NCBI RefSeq assembly: GCF_039652435.2
Contig: NZ_CP190246.1
Span: 868,001 to 932,000, forward strand
Source of the DNA: Niabella insulamsoli
GTDB taxonomy: Bacteria; Bacteroidota; Bacteroidia; Chitinophagales; Chitinophagaceae
Direction of reading: 5' to 3'
DNA length: 64,000 nucleotides
The notes beneath the pieces were generated by a model. That model was not told the DNA's origin. It made no database searches and saw only the letters and a program-made list of their open reading frames with translations. Position numbers and translations under genes: made by a program. Positions 44,235 through 53,213 of this stretch are shown one piece after another. Numbering within the stretch: the stretch's first letter is position 1; each line of letters starts with the position of its first letter.

Positions 44235-44242
44235 CAAAAATA
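44235..44242 (-). promoter_or_regulatory. -7 promoter box of coaBC
   Basis: The minus strand reads TATTTTTG, a full TAnnTTTG match 61 bases upstream of the coaBC ATG and just past the preceding terminator. Confidence 0.5.
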
Positions 44243-44254
44243 TTTAAAACGGAA

Positions 44255-44288
44255 AAAACCACAGTCTTTTAAATGGCACTGTGGTTTT
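44255..44288 (-). terminator. Terminator after rpoZ
   Basis: An 11-bp perfect stem AAAACCACAGT / ACTGTGGTTTT with a 12-base loop ends in TTTTTT on the minus strand, 23 bases past the rpoZ stop codon. Confidence 0.88.
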
Positions 44289-44311
44289 CAATTTCTGGTC
44301 AGTAAAAGCAA

Positions 44312-44653
44312 TTAACTAAACAGCTCGTCTTCTGCTTTTCTGAAATAAACTTTATCGTCTAAAAATTCGTGAGTAGCCAAAAGCGCCGGGTTGGGCATTC
44401 TTTCGTAAGCTCTTGAAATTTCGATCTGCTCTTTATTTTCGTGAATTTCTTCTAAAGAATCGGTATGGCTGGCAAATTCATCCAGCTTATTGTGTAATTC
44501 CTCTTTGATGGAAATATTCACCTGGTTCGCTCTTTTAGCGATGATGGCGATGGACTCATAAAGATTACCCGTTTTGCTTTTGATGCTGGCCAGGTCTTTT
44601 GTTTCCACATTAGCGGGAATACCGGCGCTAAGTTGTCGTCTTAACTTGCTCAT
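44312..44653 (-). CDS. rpoZ: RNA polymerase omega subunit family protein
   Basis: The 113-residue protein has the omega-like core NLYESIAIIAKRANQVNISI followed by a charged helical stretch and YERMPNPALLATHEFLDDKV. This is the Bacteroidota form of omega, which helps assemble and stabilise the beta' subunit. The start ATG at 44653 lies inside the end of bamD: the reading frames overlap by 26 bases, so translation is probably coupled. A strong terminator follows. Confidence 0.88.
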   Translation of the reverse strand: MSKLRRQLSAGIPANVETKDLASIKSKTGNLYESIAIIAKRANQVNISIKEELHNKLDEFASHTDSLEEIHENKEQIEISRAYERMPNPALLATHEFLDDKVYFRKAEDELFS

Positions 44654-45446
44654 TATTGCTAAATTTTTGTATTTCTGTATTTGATGATGCGATGTAGGCC
44701 TCTACATCTTTTCGATATTTGCTCTCCGGAAAACGCTCGATAAATTCGTTAGCCGTGTTAATCACCTCCCTGAAACGCTCTACCTTTTTTGTTACCACCG
44801 TCAATTCGGCAGCACGGTAAAAAGATCTTATCGCCATAAATTTATACTCGTCTGCAGCGTTCGACTCAGGGAAATTTTCAAGCAGGGTAGTGAAAGTAAC
44901 GCCTGCCGCCCTGAATTCACCAATGTTATAATACAACATCGCCGATTTATAGTCTTTTGTCTCCAGTTTTTTCCGCAGCTCGTCGATCAACCGGTTAGCT
45001 TCCGCATTTCGAACCGACTGAGGGTGCGTATTAATAAATGTTTGCAGGTTGCTGATCGCTTTGTAAGTATTTGTCTGATCGAGCTCTGCTTTGGGCGATT
45101 GAAGGAAAAAGGTGTAAGCCCTCATATATTCGATCTCTTCGGCGCGCGGGCTGTTGCGATATCCTTCCAAAAAATTCTTAAAGAGATTTTCCGCGTTCAG
45201 GTAATCTTTCTGATTATAAGCAGCGTACGCGTATTTGTAATAAATATCTTCTGCCTGCGGCGTCGTTTTGTAATAAGGAAGCACATCTTCATAAATAGTC
45301 TGCGCTTTCATCCATTTCTTTTTAGCATAGAAGGCATCTGCCATTTTTAACTTATAGGCAGGATCCTTGCTTTTCAATATCTTGTTCATGCCGGGGCCGC
45401 AGGATACCAAAGAAGCTACTAAAAGAACAGCGATTACAAATCTCAT
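44628..45446 (-). CDS. bamD: Outer membrane assembly lipoprotein BamD
   Basis: The start is set at the ATG at 45446 (MRFVIAVLLVASLVSCGPGM), because a full -7 box lies inside the seven upstream codons; the product is 272 residues. It has a lipobox ending LVSC and a chain of TPR-like repeats (ADAFYAKKKWMKAQTIYEDV; DIYYKYAYAAYNQKDYLNAE; KYRKDVEAYIASSNTEIQK). It belongs to the BamD/YfiO family, part of the machinery that inserts beta-barrels in the outer membrane. The last 26 bases overlap rpoZ. Confidence 0.92.
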   Translation of the reverse strand: MRFVIAVLLVASLVSCGPGMNKILKSKDPAYKLKMADAFYAKKKWMKAQTIYEDVLPYYKTTPQAEDIYYKYAYAAYNQKDYLNAENLFKNFLEGYRNSPRAEEIEYMRAYTFFLQSPKAELDQTNTYKAISNLQTFINTHPQSVRNAEANRLIDELRKKLETKDYKSAMLYYNIGEFRAAGVTFTTLLENFPESNAADEYKFMAIRSFYRAAELTVVTKKVERFREVINTANEFIERFPESKYRKDVEAYIASSNTEIQKFSNNEQVKTTT

Positions 45447-45454
45447 AAAGTTTG

Positions 45455-45462
45455 CAAAGTTA
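45455..45462 (-). promoter_or_regulatory. -7 box eight bases before bamD ATG
   Basis: The minus strand reads TAACTTTG, a full TAnnTTTG match, with an 8-base spacer to the ATG at 45446. The leader would be only about 4 bases long. Confidence 0.6.
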
Positions 45463-45584
45463 ACCATAATGCGGCAAATTAGCCTAAAAATTATGATCTG
45501 CGTAACTAAATGAGCGTTAAGGTTTTGGTAAAGAATACCGATTGGTTTTCGCCTTAACAGCAGGATAAAATTAAGTATTGATTA

Positions 45585-46385
45585 TCAGTCGTTTTTTGAC
45601 TGCGCTGCCAGAAAATGGTCCAATGCCGTGATCATGCTGGGCGATTTCGGCTTTGGCGCTATGATGCCGGGCGTGAGCCCTGATTTTTGCGCTTCTGCTT
45701 TCGTGTTGTCGCCAAACGTGCCGACAACCACGCCATTTTGTTTGAACTTGGGAAAATTGTTAAACCAGCTCTTGATGCCCGAAGGGGTAAAAAAGCAAAT
45801 GACGTCAAAATTTTTGTCTCCGACGGTTTGTTTTACATCGTTGCTTTGCGAGCGGTACATAAAAGCCAGTTCAAAGTCGCATTCGTTGTCCTTCAGCCAG
45901 TTTACAATATGGCTATCTTGCTGGTTTTCTGAACATACATATAAAAAACTAAGGTTTTCTTTATGCTTATTCATGACGTCAAACAGGCTTTTGTTGGTGC
46001 CGTCCGACCCGTAAAACACTTTTCTTTTTCTGTAAAGAATAAATTTTTGCAGGTAAAGCGCCACGGCCTCGGTAATGCAGAAATATTTGGTGTCTTGAGA
46101 AACGGTTACTTTATTCTCTTCACAGGTGCGGAAAAAATGATCAATCGCGTTGCGGCTAGTAAAAATAACACCCGTAAAACGCGCGATGTTGATTTTTTGC
46201 TTTCTGAAATCTTTTCCCGAAATGGGCACGATGCTGATAAGGGGCTGGAAGTCAAGCTTCACTCCGTATTTCCTTTCGAGTTCGTAAAAAGGAGATTTTT
46301 CACTCGAGGGACGGGGTTGTGTAATAAGTATGGATTCGATCTTTTCCGTTGACTTGGTCCCTGATTTTTTCACTTCATTAATCAT
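45585..46385 (-). CDS. hemD: Uroporphyrinogen-III synthase family protein
   Basis: The ATG at 46385 (MINEVKKSGTKSTEKIESIL) is preferred over a TTG two codons upstream. The 266-residue product has the loose HemD pattern: ILITQPRPSSEKSPFYELER, FTGVIFTSRNAIDHFFRTCE, KVFYGSDGTNKSLFDVMNKH, and ICFFTPSGIKSWFNNFPKFK, ending GIIAPKPKSPSMITALDHFL. It closes hydroxymethylbilane to uroporphyrinogen III in haem synthesis. Sequence conservation in this family is low, but the paired half-domains and the neighbouring DUF4271 gene support the call. Confidence 0.88.
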   Translation of the reverse strand: MINEVKKSGTKSTEKIESILITQPRPSSEKSPFYELERKYGVKLDFQPLISIVPISGKDFRKQKINIARFTGVIFTSRNAIDHFFRTCEENKVTVSQDTKYFCITEAVALYLQKFILYRKRKVFYGSDGTNKSLFDVMNKHKENLSFLYVCSENQQDSHIVNWLKDNECDFELAFMYRSQSNDVKQTVGDKNFDVICFFTPSGIKSWFNNFPKFKQNGVVVGTFGDNTKAEAQKSGLTPGIIAPKPKSPSMITALDHFLAAQSKND

Positions 46386-46406
46386 TAGCAATTCCTAAAT
46401 TGGTTG

Positions 46407-46414
46407 CAAAATTA
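46407..46414 (-). promoter_or_regulatory. -7 promoter box of hemD
   Basis: The minus strand reads TAATTTTG, a full TAnnTTTG match, 21 bases upstream of the hemD ATG at 46385 and just past the DUF4271 stop codon. Confidence 0.5.
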
Positions 46415-46419
46415 CACTA

Positions 46420-47301
46420 TTATTTTAATAAGGCTTCGATTCCTTTATATAAAACGATTGTTGGCAACACTTCAAAAGCGGCAATATACAGGATAAAATT
46501 AAAAAGGTTGAGCCCTTTTTCTTTTCTTACTAAACTCACCGCGGCAAAATAGCGATATAATATAAAAGCTGAGATAAGAATCCAACTCAATGTCCAGCCG
46601 ATAGTGCTGCTTTCCTCATTTGTTAAAGTGATAAAAATTGTCAACGGTAACAGGAAAACAGCCAATATTTTATTTACTAAAAAGATGAGAAAAATATAAT
46701 CTTCAACAAGCGTTACCGTTTTGAAAATCCAGCCGATGGATTTTAAAATCAGATACTTTATAATGTAAATACTGCCGATGGCGCCAGTAGTGCAGAGCAA
46801 AAGCTGCCAAAATGGAAATGGATTAGTAGGTGTTGTTTTTTGAATGGCAAAAGCCGCGTAAAAACCAAAAGTAACTACAAAAAATATGTTGAAAAGCAGC
46901 GCCGGCAGCGAGTTTTGTGCCAATTGCTTTTTTAACTGGCGCTGTTTCAGGCTTCTTCGGAAAAAGAGTTTAATCAGGTCGGAAAAATATTTCTCAAAAG
47001 CTGATTTAATAATGGCGAACAAAAACAGCATGCCAAGCAACAGGTAGAAATAAAGTTCTTTGCCCGGAGCAGCCCTCTTTTTCGTGTATGCAGGGTACGC
47101 CGGTCGTTCATTGATTTTAAAAAAAGGGTGTCGATCCTGTATATCCCGCGCCCAGGCCATTACAGCCAAAAAACTGCTGTCGCTTTTTGCCAGGCTGTCG
47201 GGCATTGTTTTTACCATTGCACTGTCTTGCTGAGCAATGCCATACGACGAAAAAAACACACAACAAAATATCAACAAGATAAGCCTGACCAAAGAAACCA
47301 T
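46420..47301 (-). CDS. DUF4271 integral membrane protein
   Basis: The ATG at 47301 (MVSLVRLILLIFCCVFFSSY) is chosen: it begins a signal peptide and is preceded by a -7 box; the longer frame overlaps the upstream gene. The 293-residue protein has a short periplasmic part followed by about six to seven membrane segments (LYFYLLLGMLFLFAII; LLFNIFFVVTFGFYAAFAI; YIFLIFLVNKILAVFLLPLT and others). This is the DUF4271 family, regularly located next to hemD in Bacteroidota. Function unknown. Confidence 0.87.
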   Translation of the reverse strand: MVSLVRLILLIFCCVFFSSYGIAQQDSAMVKTMPDSLAKSDSSFLAVMAWARDIQDRHPFFKINERPAYPAYTKKRAAPGKELYFYLLLGMLFLFAIIKSAFEKYFSDLIKLFFRRSLKQRQLKKQLAQNSLPALLFNIFFVVTFGFYAAFAIQKTTPTNPFPFWQLLLCTTGAIGSIYIIKYLILKSIGWIFKTVTLVEDYIFLIFLVNKILAVFLLPLTIFITLTNEESSTIGWTLSWILISAFILYRYFAAVSLVRKEKGLNLFNFILYIAAFEVLPTIVLYKGIEALLK

Positions 47302-47307
47302 TTGCTG

Positions 47308-47315
47308 CAAAAATA
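47308..47315 (-). promoter_or_regulatory. -7 box six bases before DUF4271 ATG
   Basis: The minus strand reads TATTTTTG, a full TAnnTTTG match, with the 6-base spacer CAGCAA to the ATG at 47301. A leader of about two bases is predicted. Confidence 0.6.
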
Positions 47316-47326
47316 AAATGATGCGG

Positions 47327-49132
47327 TTAAAAGTAGTTAACGAAAGCGAAATGTATTTTCGATTGGCGTAAATTAAAATTGGTATCGTTTCTTTTGCCAA
47401 CCGCCCATGCAAGATTGAACAGGCCCACTTTAGTTTCGAAAGACAAGCCTAAGCCGGCAGCAAGGTAGGAGTAGTTGAATTGGTTACCCCGGCTTCCATC
47501 TTTCCCCCAACCTCCGTCGGTAAAAGCATTAAAATAAGAGTTTGCTCCGATCAGGTAGCGATACTCCAGCGTGCCGATCGCGTATTGAGATAAAAATTGG
47601 CTTTGCTCATCGAAGCCACGCAATAACCGATAGCCGCCAATCTGAAAAAGTTCGTTCCTGAAAATATTGCTACCCGAAATATAGCCGCCGTTAAGAGCGG
47701 TTTTGATTGTATTTCTTTGGGCTTTTCCCAATGGGAAATATTTGGCCGCCATGAGCTCCGACCGCAGTTGATACGATTTCGTTGTCACCGTGTCATATAA
47801 ACGCGCAAAATCAAAATCAGGATCATCAGGGTCGACCAGATCTACGATTTGGTTATTCGGCCTTACGTTCTTGTTGCCGGCCGCAGTGTTGAGCCGGATC
47901 TCAAAACCGCTGACCGGGTTGAACCGGTAGTTCGTGGAGTTGAGTTGATACTCAATACCGATATGGGTGATTTTTACATCGGCCTCGGCGGGTAAGCGCC
48001 GGCTGGCAATAATCGATGCTTCATCAATAAAACTTAATACACTACTAAAGCGCTGCAAATAGAGTTGTATGTTTTGTTGCCTGTTGATCGACAGCTGGCC
48101 ACCGATTTTAAAATCGAGGTTTAAAAATGCAGAATCGCGTTTCAACATATTAAAACTAAGATCCACGCCAAAAGGCGAGTTAAAAAGATAGGGCTGGTTG
48201 TAGCTCAGGTTTAGTCTTTGAGAAGAGGCTTGCATGCGCTGCCAAATAAGTCCGATCGATTCGCCGCCGCCGAAAGCGTTTTTAAGATCGAGCAGTGCTT
48301 CGCCGGTGATCAGCATCTTTTTTGTAGCGGAAGCATCGCTGTTGGGTTGAAAACCTATAATCACATTGACCTGGCTGCTTTTTTTCTGATTTAAAAAGAG
48401 TTCAATAACGCCGCCGCTGCTGCTGAACACAATTTGCGGCGGAAAGGTTTCTTCCACATAGCTTAGCTTTCGCAGCTCGTCGCTGATGCGCTGCAATTTT
48501 TCCTTATTATAAATAGCGCCTTTTTTAAGGTCGAGGAATTGTTGGAGATAGGCGTTTGTTATTTTGGCGTTGCCGGTTACCTTAATGCTGTCGATATGAT
48601 AAAGCGGCCCCGGGTTTACGTGAAGCTTTCCGGCAACCTCTCCGCCGTTGATCGTAATACTGTCGAGATAAATTTTCGCGAAAGGGTGGCCATTATTTTC
48701 CAGATAAGCCAGCATGCGTTCCTGCGCGCGCGCCAGGCGTTCCGGGTCGTATTGCTGCTGTGCCATGCTTTGCGCCGACCATCCAATTTTGTTGAACCAG
48801 CTGCGCGCCTGTTCGTCGGCCAAAACTGATCCCCATCTATACCGGTCGCCAAGAAATAAATGAAGGGTAGCAAAGGTTGAATCCAACCGGATCGTGTCAA
48901 TGGAAGCGCTGATATAACCTTTTGCCTGCAACTGCGGCAATAGCTGATCAACGTATGCATTGCACTCGCTGCGGTTCACAAACTGCTGCCGGAGCGGAAC
49001 AATGCTGTTGACCGCAATGCTGTCGCCATCCACCGGAATAATGGAAAGCGTGTAGTGTTGTTGTGCAGCGCCCGTCCATGCGGATAAAAGCAGCAATGCT
49101 GTAATCAGGTATCGTATCTTTGTCGCTTTCAA
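47327..49132 (-). CDS. BamA/TamA-like outer membrane protein
   Basis: The 601-residue product starts at a TTG (49132) followed by a signal peptide (MKATKIRYLITALLLLSAWT, then GAAQ). POTRA-like domains follow, the clearest being YHIDSIKVTGNAKITNAYLQ with YNKEKLQRISDELRKLSYVE. The C-terminal half is a 16-stranded-type beta-barrel ending in an aromatic (FAFVNYF), with the conserved (V/F)RGF-like LLRGFDEQSQFLS and GGGESIGLIWQRM. It belongs to the Omp85 superfamily, with fewer POTRA domains than BamA, closer to TamA. It may insert or translocate specific outer-membrane proteins. The DUF4271 gene is downstream. Confidence 0.88.
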   Translation of the reverse strand: MKATKIRYLITALLLLSAWTGAAQQHYTLSIIPVDGDSIAVNSIVPLRQQFVNRSECNAYVDQLLPQLQAKGYISASIDTIRLDSTFATLHLFLGDRYRWGSVLADEQARSWFNKIGWSAQSMAQQQYDPERLARAQERMLAYLENNGHPFAKIYLDSITINGGEVAGKLHVNPGPLYHIDSIKVTGNAKITNAYLQQFLDLKKGAIYNKEKLQRISDELRKLSYVEETFPPQIVFSSSGGVIELFLNQKKSSQVNVIIGFQPNSDASATKKMLITGEALLDLKNAFGGGESIGLIWQRMQASSQRLNLSYNQPYLFNSPFGVDLSFNMLKRDSAFLNLDFKIGGQLSINRQQNIQLYLQRFSSVLSFIDEASIIASRRLPAEADVKITHIGIEYQLNSTNYRFNPVSGFEIRLNTAAGNKNVRPNNQIVDLVDPDDPDFDFARLYDTVTTKSYQLRSELMAAKYFPLGKAQRNTIKTALNGGYISGSNIFRNELFQIGGYRLLRGFDEQSQFLSQYAIGTLEYRYLIGANSYFNAFTDGGWGKDGSRGNQFNYSYLAAGLGLSFETKVGLFNLAWAVGKRNDTNFNLRQSKIHFAFVNYF

Positions 49133-49240
49133 TCGCAGTAAAAGTAATAGAAAGTCCCTTAAAAACTGCGGGCAGGGATTTATTAGGGCAGGCCTAAGCG
49201 GCCGCCTCTTTCCGTTTTCAATAGAACAGTTTCAAAAACA

Positions 49241-50359
49241 ATGAGCGGCATTTATATTCATATTCCATTTTGCAAACAGGCTTGTAATTACTGCAATTTT
49301 CATTTCGCCACTTCTTTATTAAAAAAGGGCGACATGTTGCGCGCTATTTGCCGGGAACTCGTGTTGCGTGCCGATTATCTTCCGGAACCTGTGCAGACGA
49401 TCTATTTCGGCGGCGGTACACCCAGCATTTTATCGGTAGTAGAGTTGGCGATGATTTTAGACACGGTGCGCTCCAATTATGCAATAGATAAAAACGCCGA
49501 AATAACGCTCGAGTCCAATCCCGACGATGTTGATGCTGATAAATTGAAAGGCTGGCAGGCAGCAGGTTTCAACCGGCTGAGCATGGGAGTTCAATCATTT
49601 TTTGAAACAGATCTACAGTGGATGAACCGTGCGCACAATGCCTCTCAGGCCAAGCAATCGCTGGAGCTGGCCTTGCGATATTTTCCGAATATGACGATTG
49701 ATTTAATCTACGGCACGCCCGGACTTACCGATGCAATGTGGGAACAGAATGTAGCGGCCGCTATTAAGTTCAACGTTCCTCATATTTCTTGCTATGCGCT
49801 CACGGTTGAACCTAAAACGCCTTTGGATAAAATGATCCGCGAACATAGACGGCCGGATGTAGATCCGGACCAGCAGTCCGCTCAGTTTCTTTGGTTGATG
49901 CAGCGCCTGCGAAACGCGGGGTATGAACACTATGAAATATCCAACTTTGCGAAACCGGGGTTCAGGAGCAGGCATAATAGTTCGTATTGGCAGGGAAAGC
50001 CGTATTTAGGAATCGGGCCTTCGGCGCATTCTTTTAACGGAACTGAAAGGAAATGGAATGTGGCCAACAATCAGCAATATATCCGCGCTTTAGCAGAGGG
50101 AATACTTCCAGCCGATAGCGAATCGTTAACTGCCGTTCAACAGCTCAATGAATATATTATGATTTCGCTGCGAACCGCCGAGGGGATTGATCTACGCCGC
50201 CTTTCGGCTTCGCAAAAAGACGCGCTGGTTAAAAACGCTCAAAAATATTTGAAGCAGAATAAAGCCGTCATTCAAAACGATAAACTGTTTTTAACCGATG
50301 AAGGAAAACTATACGCAGATGGCATCGCGGCAGATCTGTTTTTTGAATCCGCTGCATAG
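49241..50359 (+). CDS. hemW: Radical SAM heme chaperone HemW
   Basis: The 372-residue protein has the radical SAM cluster motif C-x3-C-x2-C (C11, C15, C18 in IPFCKQACNYCNFHF), with the HemW-typical aromatic after the third Cys. Further motifs are TIYFGGGTPSILSV, TLESNPDDVD, FNRLSMGVQSF, SCYALTVEPKTPLDKM and HYEISNFAKPGFRSRHN. A C-terminal HemN/W winged-helix-like domain follows. HemW is a haem-trafficking relative of coproporphyrinogen dehydrogenase HemN. HemN usually has a longer N-terminal part, so HemW is preferred. Confidence 0.93.
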   Translation: MSGIYIHIPFCKQACNYCNFHFATSLLKKGDMLRAICRELVLRADYLPEPVQTIYFGGGTPSILSVVELAMILDTVRSNYAIDKNAEITLESNPDDVDADKLKGWQAAGFNRLSMGVQSFFETDLQWMNRAHNASQAKQSLELALRYFPNMTIDLIYGTPGLTDAMWEQNVAAAIKFNVPHISCYALTVEPKTPLDKMIREHRRPDVDPDQQSAQFLWLMQRLRNAGYEHYEISNFAKPGFRSRHNSSYWQGKPYLGIGPSAHSFNGTERKWNVANNQQYIRALAEGILPADSESLTAVQQLNEYIMISLRTAEGIDLRRLSASQKDALVKNAQKYLKQNKAVIQNDKLFLTDEGKLYADGIAADLFFESAA

Positions 50360-50520
50360 CATAATCCATTAATTAAATAGTATAGTCCATAGAGGTCACA
50401 GGGTGGACTTCTATCTTTGGCTACCCGATATCACATTCGTGGTTTGCTTTGCTATATGTTTTTAACGCTTTTTTATTTTACAGTTTAAAAGGCGATAAAA
50501 ATTTAAATTTTCTCCGCATT

Positions 50521-50549
50521 TTTGATTAACAAATAAAAAACTATTGTTG
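50521..50549 (+). promoter_or_regulatory. Promoter of GH95 gene (-33 and -7)
   Basis: TTTG at 50521-50524, a 17-base spacer, then TATTGTTG (one mismatch to TAnnTTTG) at 50542-50549. The predicted start of transcription lies about 36 bases before the ATG at 50589, which agrees with the chosen start. A second full match, TATCTTTG, is at 50412-50419. Confidence 0.55.
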
Positions 50550-50588
50550 CGAGCCCCTTTGACTGCTCTACATTCTAATCACTCACAA

Positions 50589-53189
50589 ATGAAGATAAAA
50601 ACTTCCCTGTTATTTTTTGTTGTTTTCCTGATACTAAGCAATCTGCAATTGTTGAGCCAGCGCCCTCATCTATCGCTTTCTTATGATCAGCCCGCTGCCG
50701 CCTGGACAGAAGCCCTTCCTTTGGGCAACGGCTTTCTGGGCGCGATGGTTTTCGGTAACGCAGAATCGGAGCGCATTCAGCTCAATGAAAATACGCTTTA
50801 TTCGGGCGACCCTACAACCAATTATAAGGTGCCTACCATTCGCGCAGATTATAATGAAATCATGAAATTGTTAGATGATGGAAAATATGCCGAGGCGCAG
50901 AACGAGATCGTACAAAAATGGTTGGGGAGGGCCCAGGAATGTTATCAGCCCATGAGCGATCTTTATCTGGATTTTACTTATAACGGGGCTGTAGAAAATT
51001 TCAAACGCTGGCTTGATATCTCGAATGCCACAGCAGGCGTGAGTTTCAGCGCAGGGAAGAGTAGCTACGAGCGGCAGTTGTTTGCGTCTTATCCGGACCG
51101 GGTTTTGGTTTTTAAAATGAAAAGTAATGGGCCGGATAAAATAAATGGGAGCCTGCGCCTGTCAACCCCTCACGAGCCCACTATGTCGATTGCGGCCGAA
51201 GGCGGTGATTATATTCTGAATGGAAGAGCGCCCGGGCTTGTGGTGAGAAGAACGCTTGCGCAAATTGAAGCGGCGAAAGATCAAAGAAAATACCCGGAGC
51301 TGTATAATATGGACGGCAGCCGAAAACCTTTTGCCAAGCAGGTGCTCTATGCGCCGGAAGTAAACGGTTTGGGTATGTATTTCCAAAACAGGGTCAGGTT
51401 TGAGCATACCGGCGGCACGATGTCTATAAAAAATGGAGTGATCGAGGTAAAAGATGTTGCTGAGTTCGTTTTATACATCACGGCCGCGACAAGTTTTAAG
51501 GATTTTAAAACCAGCCCGGCATTATTTCCTCATCTGCCGGCGGAGCGTACCAAAGCGCAGTTGGATCGTTTGGCTAACGCCAAATACGAGGATTTGCTAA
51601 ATCGGCATGTCCGCGATTATAAAGCGCTCTTTGACCGTGTTAGTTTTTTGTTGAACAGCCCGGATCGTTACAGACAGTTACCTACCGACCAGCGGATTTT
51701 GAATTATGCGAAAAACGGAGATGAAGATTTGGTGACGCTGTTTTTCCAATATGGAAGATACCTGATGATTGCTGGTTCCAGGGCAGGCGGCCAACCCCTA
51801 AACCTGCAGGGTATGTGGAATGATAAAATCATTCCGCCGTGGGCCAGCGCCTACACGATGAACATCAATTTGGAAATGAATTACTGGCCGGCTGAGGTTG
51901 CGAATCTTTCAGAATGCCATACACCGCTGTTTGATGCCGTAAAAGAGCTGGCCGTAAACGGAAAGGAAGCTGCGTTGAGGATTTATGGTAACCAGGGATG
52001 GATGGGTAATCACAACATGAGCATCTGGCGGCAGGCCGACCCGGTAGATAATTGCCCCTGTTCTTTTTGGCCTATGGTGGCGGGCTGGCTGACCAGCCAT
52101 TTTTGGGAGCATTATCTTTTCACAGGCGACAAGGCATTTTTAAAACATGAAATTTATCCGCTGCTAAAAGGCGTGGCGCTATTTTATAAAGATTGGCTCC
52201 GTCCTAACAAAGAAGGCTTCCTGGTGACACCTGTTGGCCATTCGCCCGAGCAGTGGTTTGTTTATGGAGATGGGAAAATGTCGACTTTAAGCGCCGGGCC
52301 TACTATGGATATGGCCATAATCAAAGAAACTTTTTCGCGTTATCTTGAAGCAGTGGCGATACTTAAACTAGACGATTCTTTGCAGTCTGAAATTGAAGCC
52401 AAGTTAAACAAAATCCTGCCTTACCAGATTGGGGCGTTTGGCCAGTTGCAGGAATGGCAGTTTGATTTTAAAGACCGCGAAATCCATCATCGGCATGTAT
52501 CGCATCTTTACCCTTTTCATCCTGGAAACCAAATTACACCCAACACAAATATGATGTTGACGAAGGCGGTAAAGCGTGTATTGGAACGGCGCGGCGACCA
52601 GGCAACCGGTTGGTCGATGGGCTGGAAGGTGAACCTATGGGCACGGCTTTATGATGGTGATAAATCGCTGCAAATATTATCCAAATTGATTCATCTTGTT
52701 AAAGAAAATGATCCGGCTTTTAGCGGTTCGGGTTCTTACCCCAATATGTTTGATGCGCATCCACCTTTTCAAATCGATGGCAATTTTGGATCAACAGCCG
52801 GTATCGCGGAAATGCTGCTGCAATCGCATGATAGCTATGTGCATCTGCTACCTGCGTTGCCGCGCCGCTGGGCTTCAGGCGCTATCACGGGTTTGAAAGC
52901 CAGAGGCGGTTTTGAAGTTGATATGCTTTGGAAGGATGGCAGGTTGGCATCGGCAAAAATCCTGTCGTCGGGCGGCAATGTGTTGCCAGTCAAAAGCGTT
53001 GTTCCTTTACAAATAAAAGGCGGCCAGCTACTCGAGGCCCCTGCAGAAAATAAGTTGTTGGATCCCATAAAGCCAGGGCAGCCGCTCAATCATGCCAGGC
53101 AGCCCCTGGCTGAATTTGAGCAGCCCAAATTTTACACCTACTATATCAAAACAAAAAAAGGCGAAACGATTCTGTTGAGTTCAAAATAA
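50589..53189 (+). CDS. Glycoside hydrolase family 95 (alpha-L-fucosidase type)
   Basis: The ATG at 50589 (MKIKTSLLFFVVFLILSNLQ) starts a signal peptide; the longer frame begins within the promoter. The 866-residue protein has the GH95 N-terminal beta-sandwich (WTEALPLGNGFLGAMVFGNA; QLNENTLYSGDPTTNYK), the helical barrel (LNLQGMWNDKIIPPWASAYT, then MNINLEMNYWPAE) and the late DQATGWSMGWKVNLWARL and FQIDGNFGSTAGIAEMLLQS motifs, where catalytic residues of the family lie. GH95 enzymes remove alpha-1,2-linked fucose, and some act on galactose. It is probably periplasmic. It stands alone, with no SusCD pair beside it, so it is not part of a visible polysaccharide-utilisation locus. Confidence 0.93.
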   Translation: MKIKTSLLFFVVFLILSNLQLLSQRPHLSLSYDQPAAAWTEALPLGNGFLGAMVFGNAESERIQLNENTLYSGDPTTNYKVPTIRADYNEIMKLLDDGKYAEAQNEIVQKWLGRAQECYQPMSDLYLDFTYNGAVENFKRWLDISNATAGVSFSAGKSSYERQLFASYPDRVLVFKMKSNGPDKINGSLRLSTPHEPTMSIAAEGGDYILNGRAPGLVVRRTLAQIEAAKDQRKYPELYNMDGSRKPFAKQVLYAPEVNGLGMYFQNRVRFEHTGGTMSIKNGVIEVKDVAEFVLYITAATSFKDFKTSPALFPHLPAERTKAQLDRLANAKYEDLLNRHVRDYKALFDRVSFLLNSPDRYRQLPTDQRILNYAKNGDEDLVTLFFQYGRYLMIAGSRAGGQPLNLQGMWNDKIIPPWASAYTMNINLEMNYWPAEVANLSECHTPLFDAVKELAVNGKEAALRIYGNQGWMGNHNMSIWRQADPVDNCPCSFWPMVAGWLTSHFWEHYLFTGDKAFLKHEIYPLLKGVALFYKDWLRPNKEGFLVTPVGHSPEQWFVYGDGKMSTLSAGPTMDMAIIKETFSRYLEAVAILKLDDSLQSEIEAKLNKILPYQIGAFGQLQEWQFDFKDREIHHRHVSHLYPFHPGNQITPNTNMMLTKAVKRVLERRGDQATGWSMGWKVNLWARLYDGDKSLQILSKLIHLVKENDPAFSGSGSYPNMFDAHPPFQIDGNFGSTAGIAEMLLQSHDSYVHLLPALPRRWASGAITGLKARGGFEVDMLWKDGRLASAKILSSGGNVLPVKSVVPLQIKGGQLLEAPAENKLLDPIKPGQPLNHARQPLAEFEQPKFYTYYIKTKKGETILLSSK

Positions 53190-53213
53190 AATAAACGCTG
53201 GCAGCTAACCTGG

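Noticed and set aside
49115..49122. Plus-strand TATCTTTG as hemW promoter
   Set aside because: A perfect box, but inside the first codons of the divergent BamA-like gene and 118 bases from the hemW ATG. Chance cannot be excluded, so it is not listed as a feature.
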